DNA of 64,000 nucleotides from Apodemus sylvaticus (GCF_947179515.1 NC_067472.1:102615658-102679657); one strand, 5' to 3'. Positions 1-11,639 are shown, counted from the stretch's first letter. The notes: generated by a model from the sequence alone, not told the origin. Program-made: numbers and translations.

Positions 1-111
1 GAATATAGTTTCATTATCTCTTATTTAATTGGTTACTATACACATATAAATGAATACATACCATATTTATTTTTCTGGGTCTGTGTTACCTCAGTCAGGA
101 TGATTTTTCTT

Positions 112-183
112 GTTCTATTTAGATAACCTGCAAATTTTATGATTTTTCTAGTTCCATCTAGATAACCTGCAAATTTTATGATG
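112..183. repeat. Short tandem duplication inside the old L1
   Basis: The string 'tagataacctgcaaatttta' occurs twice about 38 bp apart, near 120 and 158. It is a local tandem duplication of L1 sequence. Confidence 0.7.
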
Positions 184-1513
184 TCATTCTTTTGTTACAG
201 ATGATAATACTCCATTGTGCAAATGTACCACATTTTCTTTATCCATTCTTTTGTTGAGAAATATGTTGGTTTTTTTTTTATCAGATTCTGGTGATTATGA
301 ATAGAGCAACAATGAACATGGTTGAGCAACGGTCCTTGTGATGATATGAACACCTTTGGATTTATGTCCCCAAGAGTGTTTTGCCTGGACCTTGACGTAA
401 ATCAATTCCCATCTTCCTGAGGAACTGCCATTGTTCTCCACATTGACTGTACAAGTTTGAGCTTCTATCAACAATGAGCAAATTCCCCTTATTTCACTTC
501 TTAAACAACATGAGTTGTTATTTCTTGTATTGATCTTAGCCATTCTGGCAAGTGTATGATGGAATCTCAAAGTGGTTTTCATTAAATATCCCTGATGGCT
601 GAAGTTATTGAACAGTTAGTGTTTCTCAGCCATTTGAGTTTACTCTATCAGGAATTCTGTTTAGAGCTATAACCCATTTTTTAATTACACAATTTGGCTT
701 TTTGATATAAAATTCTTGAGTTCTTTACATATTATGGATATTTAGATGTTAGTCCTCTACTGAATGTGGAGTTGCTAAAACATCTTTCTTCATTCTCTAG
801 GCTGCTGCTCTGTCCAAATGACTTTGCCTTACAGCAGCTTTCCATTCTCCTCAGATCCCATTTATTAAGTGGTGATCTTAGTGTCTTCATTAAAGGTACT
901 CTGTTCAAAAAGTCTTCTGTGCAAATGAATTCAAGGCTAATTCCCACTTTTTCTTCTATCAGGTTCAGTGAATTTCTCTTTGATCTGAATTTATGTTGAG
1001 ATCTTTGATTTGTGAAGATCTTAAGATTTGTGATAGGTGGTAAAAATGGTCCTATTTGCTCTCTTTTACATGAAGCCATCAAGTTTCATCAGAACAAATT
1101 TGTTGAAGGTGCTGGGATTTTTCAAGTGATTGTTTTTTTTTAATCAAAGATCAGATGTTTATAACTGTGCAGATTTATGTATGAGTCTTCAATTTGAATG
1201 CATTGATCAGCATTTTGGGTTTGATGCAAATAACATGCTGTTTTTCTTACTGTAACTTTGTAGTATACCTTGCAATCAGGAATGGGAAGACTTCTAGCAG
1301 TTCTTTTAGTCTTCAGGATTGTTTTAGCTACCATGGGGTTTTGGTTTTCTATACGATGCTGAAAACTGACATTTCAAGGTCTGTAAAGAATTGTGTTGAA
1401 ATTTTGAATCTGTAGATTGTTTTTGGTAGGATGACTATTTTTACCATATCAGTCCTACCAATAAGTGAGAATTGGAGATCTTTCCATTTTCTGATATCTT
1501 TTTAAATTTCTTT

Positions 1514-2692
1514 TTTTTTATTCGATATATTTTTTATTTACATTTCAAATGATTTCCCCTTTTCTAGACCCCCCACTCCCTGAAAGTCCCATAAGCCCCC
1601 TTCTCTCCCCCTGTTTTCCCACCCAACCCTTCCCACTTCCCTGTTCTGGTTTTGCCCTATACTGCTTCACTGAGTCTTTCCAGAACAAGGGGCCACTCCT
1701 CCATTCTTCTTGTACCTCATTTGATGTGTGGATTATGGTTTTGGTATTCCACTATTCTAGGTTAATATCCACTTATCAGTGAGTGCATACCATGAATCAT
1801 CTTTTGAGTCTGGGTTACGTCACTTAGTATGATGTTCTCCAGCTCCATCCATTTGCCTAAGAATTTCATGAATTCATTGTTTCTAATGGCTGAATAGGAC
1901 TCCATTGTGTATATATACCACATATTTTGTATCCACTCTTCTGTTGAGGGATACCTGGGTTCTTTCCAGCTTCTGGCAATTATAAATAGGGCTGCTATGA
2001 ACATAGTAGAACATGTATCCTTATTACATGCTGGGGAATCTTCTGGGTATATGCCCAGGAGTGGTATAGCAGGATCTTCTGGAAGTGAGGTGCCCAGTTT
2101 TCGGTGGAACCGCCAGACTGATTTCCAGAGTGGTTGTACCAATTTGCAACCCCACCAGTAGTGGAGGAGTGTTCCTCTTTCTCCACATCCTCGCCAACAT
2201 CTGCTGTCTATCAAGGACCTCCACATAAAGCCAGACACTCTGAAGCTAATAGAAAAGAAACTGGGGAAGACCTTTGAGGACATCGGTACAGGGGGAAAGT
2301 TCCTGAACAGAACACCAATAGCTTATGCTCTAAGATCAAGAATTGACAAATGGGACCTCATAAAATTACAAAGTTTCTGTAAGGCAAAGGACACAGTTAA
2401 AAGGACAAAACGGCAACCATCAAATTGGGAAAGGCTCTTCACCAACCCTACATCAGATAGAGGGCTAATATCCAATATATATAAAGAACTCAAGAAGTTA
2501 GACTCCAGAAAACCAAACAACCCTATTAAAAAATGGAGTACAAAGTTAAACAAAGAATTTTCACCTGAAGAACTTCAGATGGCGGAGAAACATCTTAAAA
2601 AATGCTCAACTTCATTAGTCATTAGGGAAATGCAAATCAAAACAACCCAGAGATTTCACCTTACACCAGTCAGAATGGCTAAGATTAAAAAT
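1514..2692 (-). mobile_element. Young L1 insertion with 5' inversion (twin priming)
   Basis: The left part (1514 to about 2209) is antisense L1: poly-T, the 3' UTR and the end of ORF2. The right part (about 2210-2692) is sense ORF2 from just upstream. The inverted block ends at 'gctaagattaaaaattc', and the antisense block begins (on its own strand) at 'agacagcagatgttgg'; these are almost contiguous in the L1 consensus. The insertion is flanked by a 17-bp target duplication 'tctttttaaatttcttt' at 1497-1513 and 2693-2709. All reading frames are fragments. Confidence 0.85.
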
Positions 2693-3502
2693 TCTTTTTA
2701 AATTTCTTTCTTCAAAGACAATGCTTTCATTTTGTTTTGTTTTGCTTTGTTTGTATTTTTATCGTACAAGCCTGTTACTTAATTGGTTAGAGTTACACCA
2801 AGATATTTTATGGTATTTAAAACTATTGTGAAAGGTGTTGTTTCTCTGATTTCTTGCTCAGTCCATTTGCCATTTGTGTAGAGGAGGGCTACTGATTTTT
2901 ATAATTTAAATCCAGTTACTTTGCTGAATGTATTTATCTAGTGTAGGAGTTCCTCAGTGGATTTTTTTGGGGGGGGTCACTTATGTTACTGTCAGATCAT
3001 GGGCAAATAAGGATACTGTAACTTCTTTCTTACCAATTTATATTCCCTTGATTGCCTTCAGTTGTCTTACTGTTCTAGCTAAAACTTCATATTGTATTGA
3101 ATAGGTATAGAGAATAGGATGAAGAGAATGAACAACCTTATCTTGTTCCTGATTTTATTGGAACTGCTTTGAGTTTTTCCTCTGTATTTAAGTTGGTGTG
3201 AGATATGGGATTGCTATAAACTGCATTTATTAGATTTAGGTATGTCCCTTGTATCCGTAATCCCTCCAGGACAGTTATGATGAAGGGGTATTGGACTTTG
3301 TCAAAGGCCTTTGTTTACCAAATGAGATGATAATGTGTTTTTTGTCTTTTGTTTAAGTATTGGGCTTAATTTTTTGATTATGATACAATGAATCTTCCCT
3401 GTGTTTCTGGGATAAGGCCTACTTGAACATAGTGGATGATAATTTTGATATGTTCTTGAATTTAGTTTGCAAACATTCTATTATTTTTGTACTAATGTTT
3501 AT

Positions 3503-5839
3503 TGCCAGGAGCCAGACCTGGCAGAGGTTTTTCTTCTTGGTTCTTCTTGAGGCAGGGAGGAAGAGTGTGTGTGGGGGGTAGACTTTGTCTTATTGAAAAT
3601 TTAGGGTTGCTGTATAATAAAAAGCTGATTTATCTAAGTCTAAGTTACTATGCTAATGTAGCTAACCTGCCTTCAGTGTTCCTCTGAAACCAGAGGCTGC
3701 AGTCTCAGGCACTTAGCACCTCATCCTAAAACAGCAGGAGATTAACTAAAGGATTAGTTGCTAGAGCCTTTTCCCTATTGTCCAGATGCCTCTTGCTTGT
3801 CAGTGTAGGGGGAAGTTAGAAACAATAAACTTCTATTGAACCAGGAGAAGAGAATAACACATGCAGAAGGAAAAACTTTTACATAAGTGAATATGCATAA
3901 TCTCATATAAATTCATACACAGCTTCAAACATATATATTTCCACACAAATTCAGTTGGGCTCAGCTTGCATGCATTCTCACAATTTCATACTTATACAAA
4001 CACATGCATACATTCTCACAATTGCATACTTACACACACATCCATACTTACATATGCATATGGAGCAAAAGACCAAGCACTGGTGCAGAAAGAACTCACT
4101 CATTCTGGATGAAAAATGGACTCCAATATTTATTGCATCAAGAAAGAAAAAGCTTCTACCCTTTTAATGCTAAGTGAATTAAATACATGCTTTTAGGAAA
4201 AAGGCTTTGTATCTCTTTTTTTTAAATATTTTTTTATTCGATAAAATTTTTATTTACATTTCAAATGATTTCCCCTTTTCTGGCCCCCCACTCCCTGAAA
4301 GTCCCATAAGCCCTCTTCCTTCCCCCTGTTCTCCCATCCACCCCTTCCCATTTCCCTGTTCTGGTTTTGCCCTATACTGCTACACTGAGTCTTTCCAGAA
4401 CCAGGCCACTCCTCCGTTCTTCTTGTATATCGTTTGATGTGTGGCTTATGTTTTGGGTATTCCAATTTTCTATGCTAATATCCACTTATTAGTGAGTGCA
4501 TACCATGATTAATCTTTTGAGACTGGGTTACCTCACTTAGTATGATGTTCTCCAGCTCCATCCATTTGTCTAAGAATTTCATGAATTCATTGTTTCTAAT
4601 GGCTAAATAGTACTCCTCGACAAAGGAGCTGAAAACATCCAGTGGAAAAAAGATAGCCTTTTCAACAGGTGGTGCTGATTCAACTGGAGGTCAGCATGCA
4701 GAATAATGTGAATTGATCCATCCTTATCTCCTTGTACTAAGCTCAACTCCAAATGGATCAAGGACCTCCACATAAAGCCAGACACTCTGAAGCTAATAAA
4801 AAAGAAACTGGGGAAGACCCTTGAGGACATTGGTACAGGGGGAAAGTTCCTGAACAGAACACCAATAGCGTATGCTCTAAGATCAAGAATAGACAAATGG
4901 GACCTCATAAAATTACAAAGTTTCTGTAAGCAAAGGACACCATCAAAAGGACAAATCGGCAACCAACAAATTGGGAAAAGATCTTCACCAACCCTACATC
5001 AGATAGAGGGCTAATATACAATATATACAAAGAACTCAAGAAGTTAGACCCCAGAAAGCCAAATAACCCTATTAAAAAATGGGGTACAGCGCTAAGCAAA
5101 GAATTTTCACCTGAAGAACTTTGGATGGCTGAGAAGCATCTTAAAAAATGCTCAACTTCATTAGTCATTAGGGAAATGCAAATCAAAACAACCCTGAGAT
5201 CTCACCTCACACCAGTCAGAATGGCTAAGATAAAAAACTCAGGAGACAGCAGGTGTTGGCAAGGATGTGGAGAAAGAGGAACACTCCTCCACTGCTGGTG
5301 GAGTTGCAAATTGGTACAACCACTCTGGAAATCTGTCTGGCGGTTCCTCAGAAAACTGGGTATGCCACTTCCGGACGATCCTGCTATACCACTCCTGGGC
5401 ATATACCCAGAGGATTCCCCAGCAGGTAGTAAGGATACGTGTTCCCCTATGTTCATAGCAGCCCTATTTATAATAGCCAGAAGCTGGAAAGAACCCAGGT
5501 ATCCCTCAATGGAAGAATAGATGCAAAAATGTGGTATACATACACTTTGTATCTCTTAATAAGACTTACCCTGTCATGTCCTGTAAGGAGAAGCCTGCTT
5601 GCTCCTCTGCTCTCTGCAACATCTTTTTTTCTTCTTTCCCTTTGCATCCTTGTTTCTCTTAGTTATTTTATGTTACCTATAGTTCCTAAATTATTCTACT
5701 CTGCGTTCTCCTTCTAATCTTGTTCTCTTCTGACTAAAAACTTCTTCTCAGTTCAGTTCTCTCAACTCTGCTCCTCTCCTAAACTCTTCTGGTCTGTTCT
5801 TTGCTAGTATATTAGCTTGTCCCATTATGGCTCCTGACA
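3503..5839. mobile_element. LTR-like element (~1 kb net) with TG...CA ends, itself split by an L1
   Basis: The element starts TGCCAGGAGCC and ends GGCTCCTGACA, giving 11-bp inverted ends with one mismatch. It sits in old L1 sequence between near-identical 6-mers, GTTTAT (3497-3502) and GTTCAT (5840-5845). TG/CA ends plus a 6-bp duplication suit an ERVK-class solo LTR. After removing the nested L1 (about 4218-5557) it is about 1.0 kb. AATAAA motifs occur on both strands, so orientation is unclear. No coding frame was found. The family name was not determined; a non-autonomous element of another class is possible. Confidence 0.6.
4218..5544 (-). mobile_element. Second twin-primed L1, nested in the LTR-like element
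   Basis: An antisense L1 3' end (4218 to about 4617) abuts a sense ORF2 C-terminal block (about 4618-5544). The sense block ends at 'tggtatacataca' and the antisense block starts (on its own strand) at 'ggagtactatttagcc', leaving only about 4 consensus bases between them. A 13-bp target duplication 'ctttgtatctctt' lies at 4205-4217 and 5545-5557. Frames are broken, for example a TAG after the GRID-like stretch near 5518. Confidence 0.85.
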
Positions 5840-6937
5840 GTTCATAAAGAAACTCAATCTGTAATACTCTTCCTTTGTTGGGTATTTGTGTGGTTTAGAT
5901 ATCAGTGTAACTATGACCTCATAAAATGAATTGAGCAAAGTTCCTTTTCTTTCTATTTTGTGAACAAATTTGAGAAGTATTGGTGTTGAGTATTCTTTAA
6001 AAGTCTGGTAGATCTGTAGTAAAACTGTCTTTCTTACCCTGTACTTTTTTGGTTGGGACATTTAATGACTGGTCCTATCTCCCTAGGGGAGGTATAGGCC
6101 TATTTAAATTCCTTATCTGATCTTAATTTAATTAGGTATGCTATACTATCAAGAAAATTATTAATTTCTGTTAGATTTTCCAATTTGGTGTAGTAAAGGT
6201 TTTAAAAGTATGTCTTTATTATTCTCTGGGTTTTCTTGGTATCTATTATGTCCCCCACTTCATTTTAGATTTTCTTAATTTGACTATTCTTTCTCTTCAT
6301 TTTAGTTAATTTTGATAAATAGATTACTGATTTTATTGATTTTTGTCAAAGAGCCAAAACTTTCTTTCATTGATTCTTTGTATTATTCTCTGTTACTTTC
6401 TTTTATTTTAGTTGAGTTTTTGTTTTGTTTTGTTTTTTACTTACCATCAACTCCTTTTGTATTTAATTTCTTCTTTTTGTTCTAGAGGTTTCAGGGGTAC
6501 TATTAAGTTACAAGTATGAGATCTTTCCAATTTTTTTTTTAATATAGGCACTGACTGCTATAAACTTTCTTCTTAGCAATGTGTCCCATAAATTTGAGTG
6601 TGCTGTATGCATTTGCATTCAATTCTAGAAAGTATTTGATTCATTTTTCTCTTGACCCATTTTATCATTCAGTAGGGTTCTTCAATTTCCATGTTTTACT
6701 GTTTTTGTCATTAATGTGGTGATCTGATAGGATGTAAGGAGTTATTTCAATTTTCTTGTATCTGTTGATACTTGCTTTATATCTGAGCATGTGTTCAATT
6801 TTGGAGTAAGTTCCATGGACAGAACAAGGTATACTCTTTTGTGTTTGAGTGAAATGTTCTGTAAATATCTTTTAGATCCATTTGGTTTAAAATGTCTGTT
6901 AGCTCTGGCATTTCTGAACAACCTTGTGAAAGCAAGG

Positions 6938-7180
6938 GTTTTTTTTTTATTAGATATTTTCTTTATTTATATTTCAAATGTTATCCCCTTTCCTGGTTTC
7001 CCCTCCAAAAATACACAATCCAATCTCCCCTAACCCTCCAACCCCATTCACCAACCCCCGCACTCCTGCTTCCTTGTCCTGGCATTCCCCTATATTGGGG
7101 CATTGAGCCTTTTCAGGACTAAGGGCCTCTCTTCCCTTTGATTTCCCACAAGGCCATTCTCTGCTACATATGAGTAACCT
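6938..7180 (-). mobile_element. 5'-truncated L1 3' UTR fragment
   Basis: A poly-T at 6941-6949 is followed by the typical C-rich antisense 3' UTR of a younger murine L1, ending near 'tgctacatatg'. Host L1 resumes at about 7181. Flanking 'aaccttgtg' strings (near 6920 and 7176) may be the target duplication. Confidence 0.7.
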
Positions 7181-7549
7181 TGTGTGTGGACATAGATGTT
7201 AAAACTTTGAATGTCATCTTGGTAGATTTTTTTTTCTTTGATGAGTATGTCAGAACATAGTGTCCTTCCCTACCTCTTCTGATTAATTTCAGTTTAAGGT
7301 CTATTTAGTTGAATATTAAAATGAATACACCAGCTTGCTTCTTATGACCATTTACTTGAAATGTTTTGTCCATTGCTTTACCCTGAGGTAATATCTGCCC
7401 TTGATTTTGAGGTGTGTTTCTTGGATACAGCAGAAGGATAGATACTGGTTTTGCATCAGTGTTGTCAGTTTGCGACTTTTTATTGGGGAACTGAGACCAT
7501 TAATATTGAGAGACACTAGGTAAGGAGTGAGTCCAGTTAGTCAGTGGTG

Positions 7550-7554
<5 letters not shown>

Positions 7555-7581
<27 letters not shown>
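7555..7581. repeat. (GT)n microsatellite
   Basis: An uninterrupted GT dinucleotide run of about 13 units inside the old L1. Confidence 0.9.
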
Positions 7582-8422
7582 CATGCTCCTTCTTTTGATT
7601 TTGACTTTCTAAGATTATTTATTCCCTGTGTTTTCTATAGGTTATACCTTTTATCTTGGAGTTTTTCTTCTAACACCTTCTGTAGAACTGGATTGTGAAT
7701 AAATATCATTTATATTTGGCTTTATCATGAATACCTTATTTTCTTTATCTACGGTGATTGAAAATTTTGTTGTATACAGCAGACTGGAATGGCATCTATG
7801 GTCTCTTAGTCTGTAGCATATCTGTCCAGGCCCTCTGGCCTTTAGAGTCTCTATTAAGAAGTCAAATGTAATTCTAACAGGCCTGCCTTCGTATATTTTT
7901 TTTCCTTTCCCTTGCAGCTTTGAATATCCTCCCTCTGTTCTGTATGTTTCGTGTTGATTATTATGCCCTAAGGGAACATTCTTTTCTGGTCCAGTCTTCT
8001 TGGTGTTCTGTGTGCTTCCTGTACTTCTATAGACATTTCCATCTTAAGGTTAGGAAAATTTTCTCCTGTGGTTTTGTTAAAATTATTTTCTGGTTCTGTA
8101 AACTAAGTTTCTTTACTTTTCTCTATTCCCGCTGCTTTTAGATTTGGTCTTTTCATTGTGTCCCACATTTCTTGGATGTTTTCTGTAAGGAGGGTTTTAG
8201 ATTTAACATTTTTTTGACCAATAATAAAGTTAATGTTTTCATTTATTTCTTCAATTGTACCTTTAGTGTTGGCATTCTGTCTTCTATCTCTTGTATTCTG
8301 TTTGTGAAGCTTACCTCTGTAGTTCCTGCCAAATTAATTTTTTTCTTTTATTTCCTGTATTCCCTCAGTTTGGGTTTTCTTTGATTCTATTTTCATTTTT
8401 GGATCTTGAAAAGTTCTATGTA

Positions 8423-8676
8423 TTTCTTCTTCTTCTTCTTCTTCTTCTTCTTCTTCTTCTTCTTCTTCTTCTTCTTCTTCTTCTTCTTCTTCTTCTTCAA
8501 GATTTATTTATTATTATATCCAAGTACATACTGTAGCTGTCTTCAGACACACCAGAAGAGGGTGTCAGATCTCTTTGTGGATGGATGTCAACCACCATAT
8601 GGTTGCTGGGATTTGAAGTTAGGACCTTAGAAAAATAGTCAGTACTCTTAACCGCTGAGCCATCTCTCCAGCCCCA
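8423..8676 (-). mobile_element. Full-length B2 SINE with a long (TTC)n-converted tail
   Basis: Read on the minus strand it starts 'ggggctggagagatggctca', the tRNA-derived B2 head, includes the box A/B region, and continues to the B2 3' end near 8500. The A-tail position (8423-8498) is about 75 nt of pure CTT/GAA triplets. Flanking 'atttcttct' and 'attttcttct' may be the target duplication. The poly-Leu and poly-Phe frames across it are artefacts of the triplet run. Confidence 0.9.
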
Positions 8677-9071
8677 TTTTCTTCTGCTGTTTTTGTTTTT
8701 CTTAATTTCCTGTAGGGGTTTATTCATTCCCTCCAGCTGTTTGTGTTTTCCTGAATTTCATAAGGGAATTTTTATTTCCTCTTTAAGAACTACTGTCATG
8801 TCCATTAAGGCGTTTTTCTTGTGCGTCAGCTATGTTGAAATATTCAGGCCCTGCTGTGGTAGGGCTGTGAGCTCTAGTGGAGACATATCACCCTGTTATT
8901 AATTGTATTTGGGAGCAGGTGTCTAGGCTTATGATGATTACAGGCCTAGGTTCTGATTTCTGGTTTTGTCTTTGTGGGATGGGTGTTTTGTTCCTAGTTT
9001 CTGTTTCCTCTGGCCTTTAGGAGAGTATGGTGGCTGTGTGTTGTCTAGTAGGAAATTTTCTGTGTACCTGA

Positions 9072-9353
9072 TGTTGGTACCGAGACCTGCGAGGCCTGTG
9101 ACGTCATATAGGCGACAATTAGAACTATAGGCCTGTTGCCAAGGCAACAGCCGCCATATACCCAGAATTCAATGGCCCACCTTTACCTGTAATTTACATC
9201 GTCACCCGTATATAACTAGGTAGCATTTCTTCCCCCCTCTCTCTTTCTTTCCTCCCTTCTTCCCGCCCGCTACCCCTTTCCCCATCTTAAATAAAGTCCC
9301 ACGTGGAACTGTTTGGCCTGGTGTATCTCATTGCGGCCCTTGTCTCCACCGCA
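9072..9353 (+). mobile_element. Solo LTR (ERVK-like) with promoter motifs
   Basis: A 282-bp block, more GC- and CpG-rich than its surroundings, interrupts the L1 leader. It starts TGTTGG and ends CCGCA. It contains TGACGTCA (CRE, 9099-9106), the palindrome GTTGCCAAGGCAAC (RFX X-box type, 9135-9148), CCGCCAT (YY1-like, about 9151), TATATAA (9209-9215), AATAAA (9290-9295) and CACGTG (9300-9305). That order of U3 sites, TATA and poly(A) signal indicates + orientation. Flanks ACCTGA and TCCTGG match at 4 of 6 positions. The ends are my best estimate and the family is not named. Confidence 0.65.
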
Positions 9354-9690
9354 TCCTGGCAGACAGGTGACCTGTGCTGTGGTGTAGGCAGACTGACCTG
9401 CGTAGAAAAACCAATACCTGACAAGTGTTGCCTGTGGGGGCTCCAGGTAAAATGTGTAGGTAGGTATTGGGAGCTGACACTTAGGAAGAGGGATAGGCTA
9501 GGAGTCTGAAGAGTTTCACAGGTAGCAGGAAAACAAACTGTTCAAACAGGATCTGCCTATTATCTCCTTATAATGAGGGGAGGGTAAAAAACGAGGTCAC
9601 TCCAGAATGTCTGCTGAAGTGCACTGGGGATGAGACTGGGAAATTGGATCCTAGCATCCTATCTGCGGCTCTAGCAGGAGTGACCTTTGG

Positions 9691-10095
9691 GTTAGCAGGG
9701 GTACCAGCTGGAGTAGCTGGCTGCCAAGAATAAAGCAGAAAGTGATGGGGAAGGGAGGTTAGGAGGAGAAGATCTTTTGAATCATGGGGAGATGGGGGGT
9801 GGGCGACTGGGAGGGGCTGCAGTAGCTGTTCTGTTGGAGAGCTGGGAGTGAAACTAAATGATTGGGTCTAGGATGCAGAGTAAAAGGTGAAAATCTGCAT
9901 TCAGTCGACCTGATTCCTTGGCTGTGGGTTAGCAGGAAGTGCCAGCTGGAGCTGTGCTTTGGGATAAAGCAATAAGTGGGGGCAGGGAGGTTAGGAGGGG
10001 AAAGTCTATGGGATTCACTGGAGATGTGGGTTGGGTGGAGTATAGAAGGAAGGCTACAAGTATTCTGTTGCAGAGCTAGGGCTAAGACTACCTTC
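9691..10095 (-). repeat. Two ~236-bp L1 5' UTR monomers
   Basis: The strings 'gggttagcagg..' near 9691 and again near 9927 start two diverged copies of one unit. Each continues with a 'gggaggttaggagg' block and a '..tgttg.agagct' block in the same order. Tandem monomers are the promoter architecture of murine L1, here read on the minus strand. Confidence 0.65.
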
Positions 10096-10110
10096 ACAGG
10101 TAGTGCCTGT

Positions 10111-10500
10111 CAGCGTTCAATTGTTTCTTTTGTTTGTTTATTTGGATTGTTTTGTTTGTTTGTTTGTTTTGTTTGGAAGGTTGGTTGGTTGGTGGGTGGG
10201 TTGGCTTGGTTGGTATTTTTCTATTTTTTACTGAAAATGGAATTTTCTCACATAATATATTCTGATTACAGATTTTCATCCCCCAACTCCTCCCTAATCT
10301 TCCCCAGCCACCTACTCAACCAATTCCTCACACTTTAAAGGCACCACATAGAGGAAAAGTATGAACAAAAGTGATCCAATTACACAGGACCAAGGAACAA
10401 AGAACTTTCACTGTATTAATATCTGATAAGACAGAATTCAAACTACAACTAATCTGAAAAGATAAAGAGGAGCATGCCATTCTAATCAAGAAAATGGTTT
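10111..10500. repeat. TTTG/TTGG low-complexity DNA followed by old L1 fragments
   Basis: Positions 10130-10220 are TTTG- and TTGG-rich. Positions 10205-10330 resemble an old L1 3' UTR in antisense. Positions 10340-10500 resemble endonuclease-domain L1 sequence in sense ('..atctgataagacagaattc..'). The opposite orientations suggest another old, eroded 5'-inverted L1. Confidence 0.5.
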
Positions 10501-11010
10501 GTTAGGAAGACATTACTCTCCAGGCCTTTGTCTCATACTACAGACCTATTTCAGCACATTGCAGACAGGACTTACATGCATGCAGATAAACTTCCTTTTG
10601 TATTCCCATGGGAAACTTTATTCAGTTATTAATTCTCCTTCCTTCTTTCCAAAATTTTTCTACCTCAAGCTGCCAAGTGCTGGAATTATATTCACAAGCC
10701 AATTTGTAACCAGAAGCACATTAACTCACTCTGAATGTGGTTTGTCTAAAATACTTCTCTCCAGGAGGTCCATGAAAATCTTCTAGGTCTTTAACTGCAC
10801 TCTTGAAAATGTACCACAGCATTTTTGGCAGTGGGATGTGAGCAGAGGGAAAGAGAGAAACTAACTGGATAAAGTGTCAAAAAAGCATTATATGTAAGAT
10901 ATAAAATCTAAAACCAAACTCAGAGTCTGGCCTTGCTAAGCTTCTGGGAATAATCATGTCAGGTTATTGAGCTCTGTGAGTGATTCTAATTATTTTGAAT
11001 AGGCTATCAA
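10501..11010. other. No recognised feature
   Basis: AT-rich sequence. The 95-codon frame at 10499-10786 has no recognisable domain and no supporting signals. Nothing is called. Confidence 0.5.
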
Positions 11011-11200
11011 GAGACAGAGAGATGGCTCAGTAGGGAAAGGTGTTCACAAAGCTTGACTGCCTGAGTTCCTTAAGGACCTAAATAGTGGAAAGAGAAAACA
11101 GATTTCCAAGAGTTGTCTATGGAACAGCTCACACACAGCCTTAATGTTCAAACACACACCAGCATCATAAAACACACGCAAAGTTTAATAAATAGAAAAT
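11011..11200 (+). mobile_element. Diverged tRNA-derived SINE (B2/B3-like)
   Basis: 'gagagatggctcagtaggg' matches the head of rodent tRNA-derived SINEs. It is followed by 'gcctgagttcct' and a CA-rich tail with 'aataaatag'. It is too eroded for a subfamily call. Confidence 0.6.
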
Positions 11201-11639
11201 ATGCCATCAATACATATTTGGGGTTATAAATACATTTTAGGGAATAGCAACAATTTTAGTGCAAATGACAAGGATAACAATACCATAGATGTGTTTTATT
11301 AATATAGAATATCTCTTATAAGAAGAGTGAAAGTATCATAAACTGTGAAATTTCAAAATTTCAACTCACCAAATTGCTGAGACTGGCACAAAGATTTTTC
11401 AAGAATATATATTTAACAAACCCCAAGGAATTTGAGAATGGGGTAAAAGCATCAGCTGACAGAACAAATGGGGCTGGTTCACTAAACAGAACACATTTTC
11501 ATATTAGTGTGTAATGTAATACAATTCTCACCAAGTTATTATTTCATATGACTCAACAACTTTCTATGCGATTGGTTATGATGAGTTACAGAAGCAACAT
11601 ATTAAATATTATAATTTCAATCTAAACATCATAGAAATG

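Larger units (their letters stand above)
1..10110 (-). mobile_element. Old near-full-length LINE-1 (Lx-like), antisense, split by nested insertions
   Basis: Read on the minus strand, this is one old L1. ORF2 C-terminal sequence lies at 1-1500. Reverse transcriptase and endonuclease regions run through about 2710-7900, and ORF1 and 5' leader sequence through about 7900-9070. G-rich 5' UTR monomers end near 10100. Host sequence resumes in register after each insertion (1514-2692, 3503-5839, 6938-7180, 8423-8676, 9072-9353), which shows it was one element. No long open frame survives, so it is dead. The 3' end lies beyond the window's left edge. The Lx assignment is from general resemblance and was not computed. 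Confidence 0.8.

Noticed and set aside
8291..8630. Overlapping frames rich in Leu or Phe
   Set aside because: They come from the CTT triplet run in the tail of a B2 SINE.
9303..9509. 68-codon frame with several cysteines
   Set aside because: It crosses from the LTR end into L1 leader sequence and has no homologous domain.
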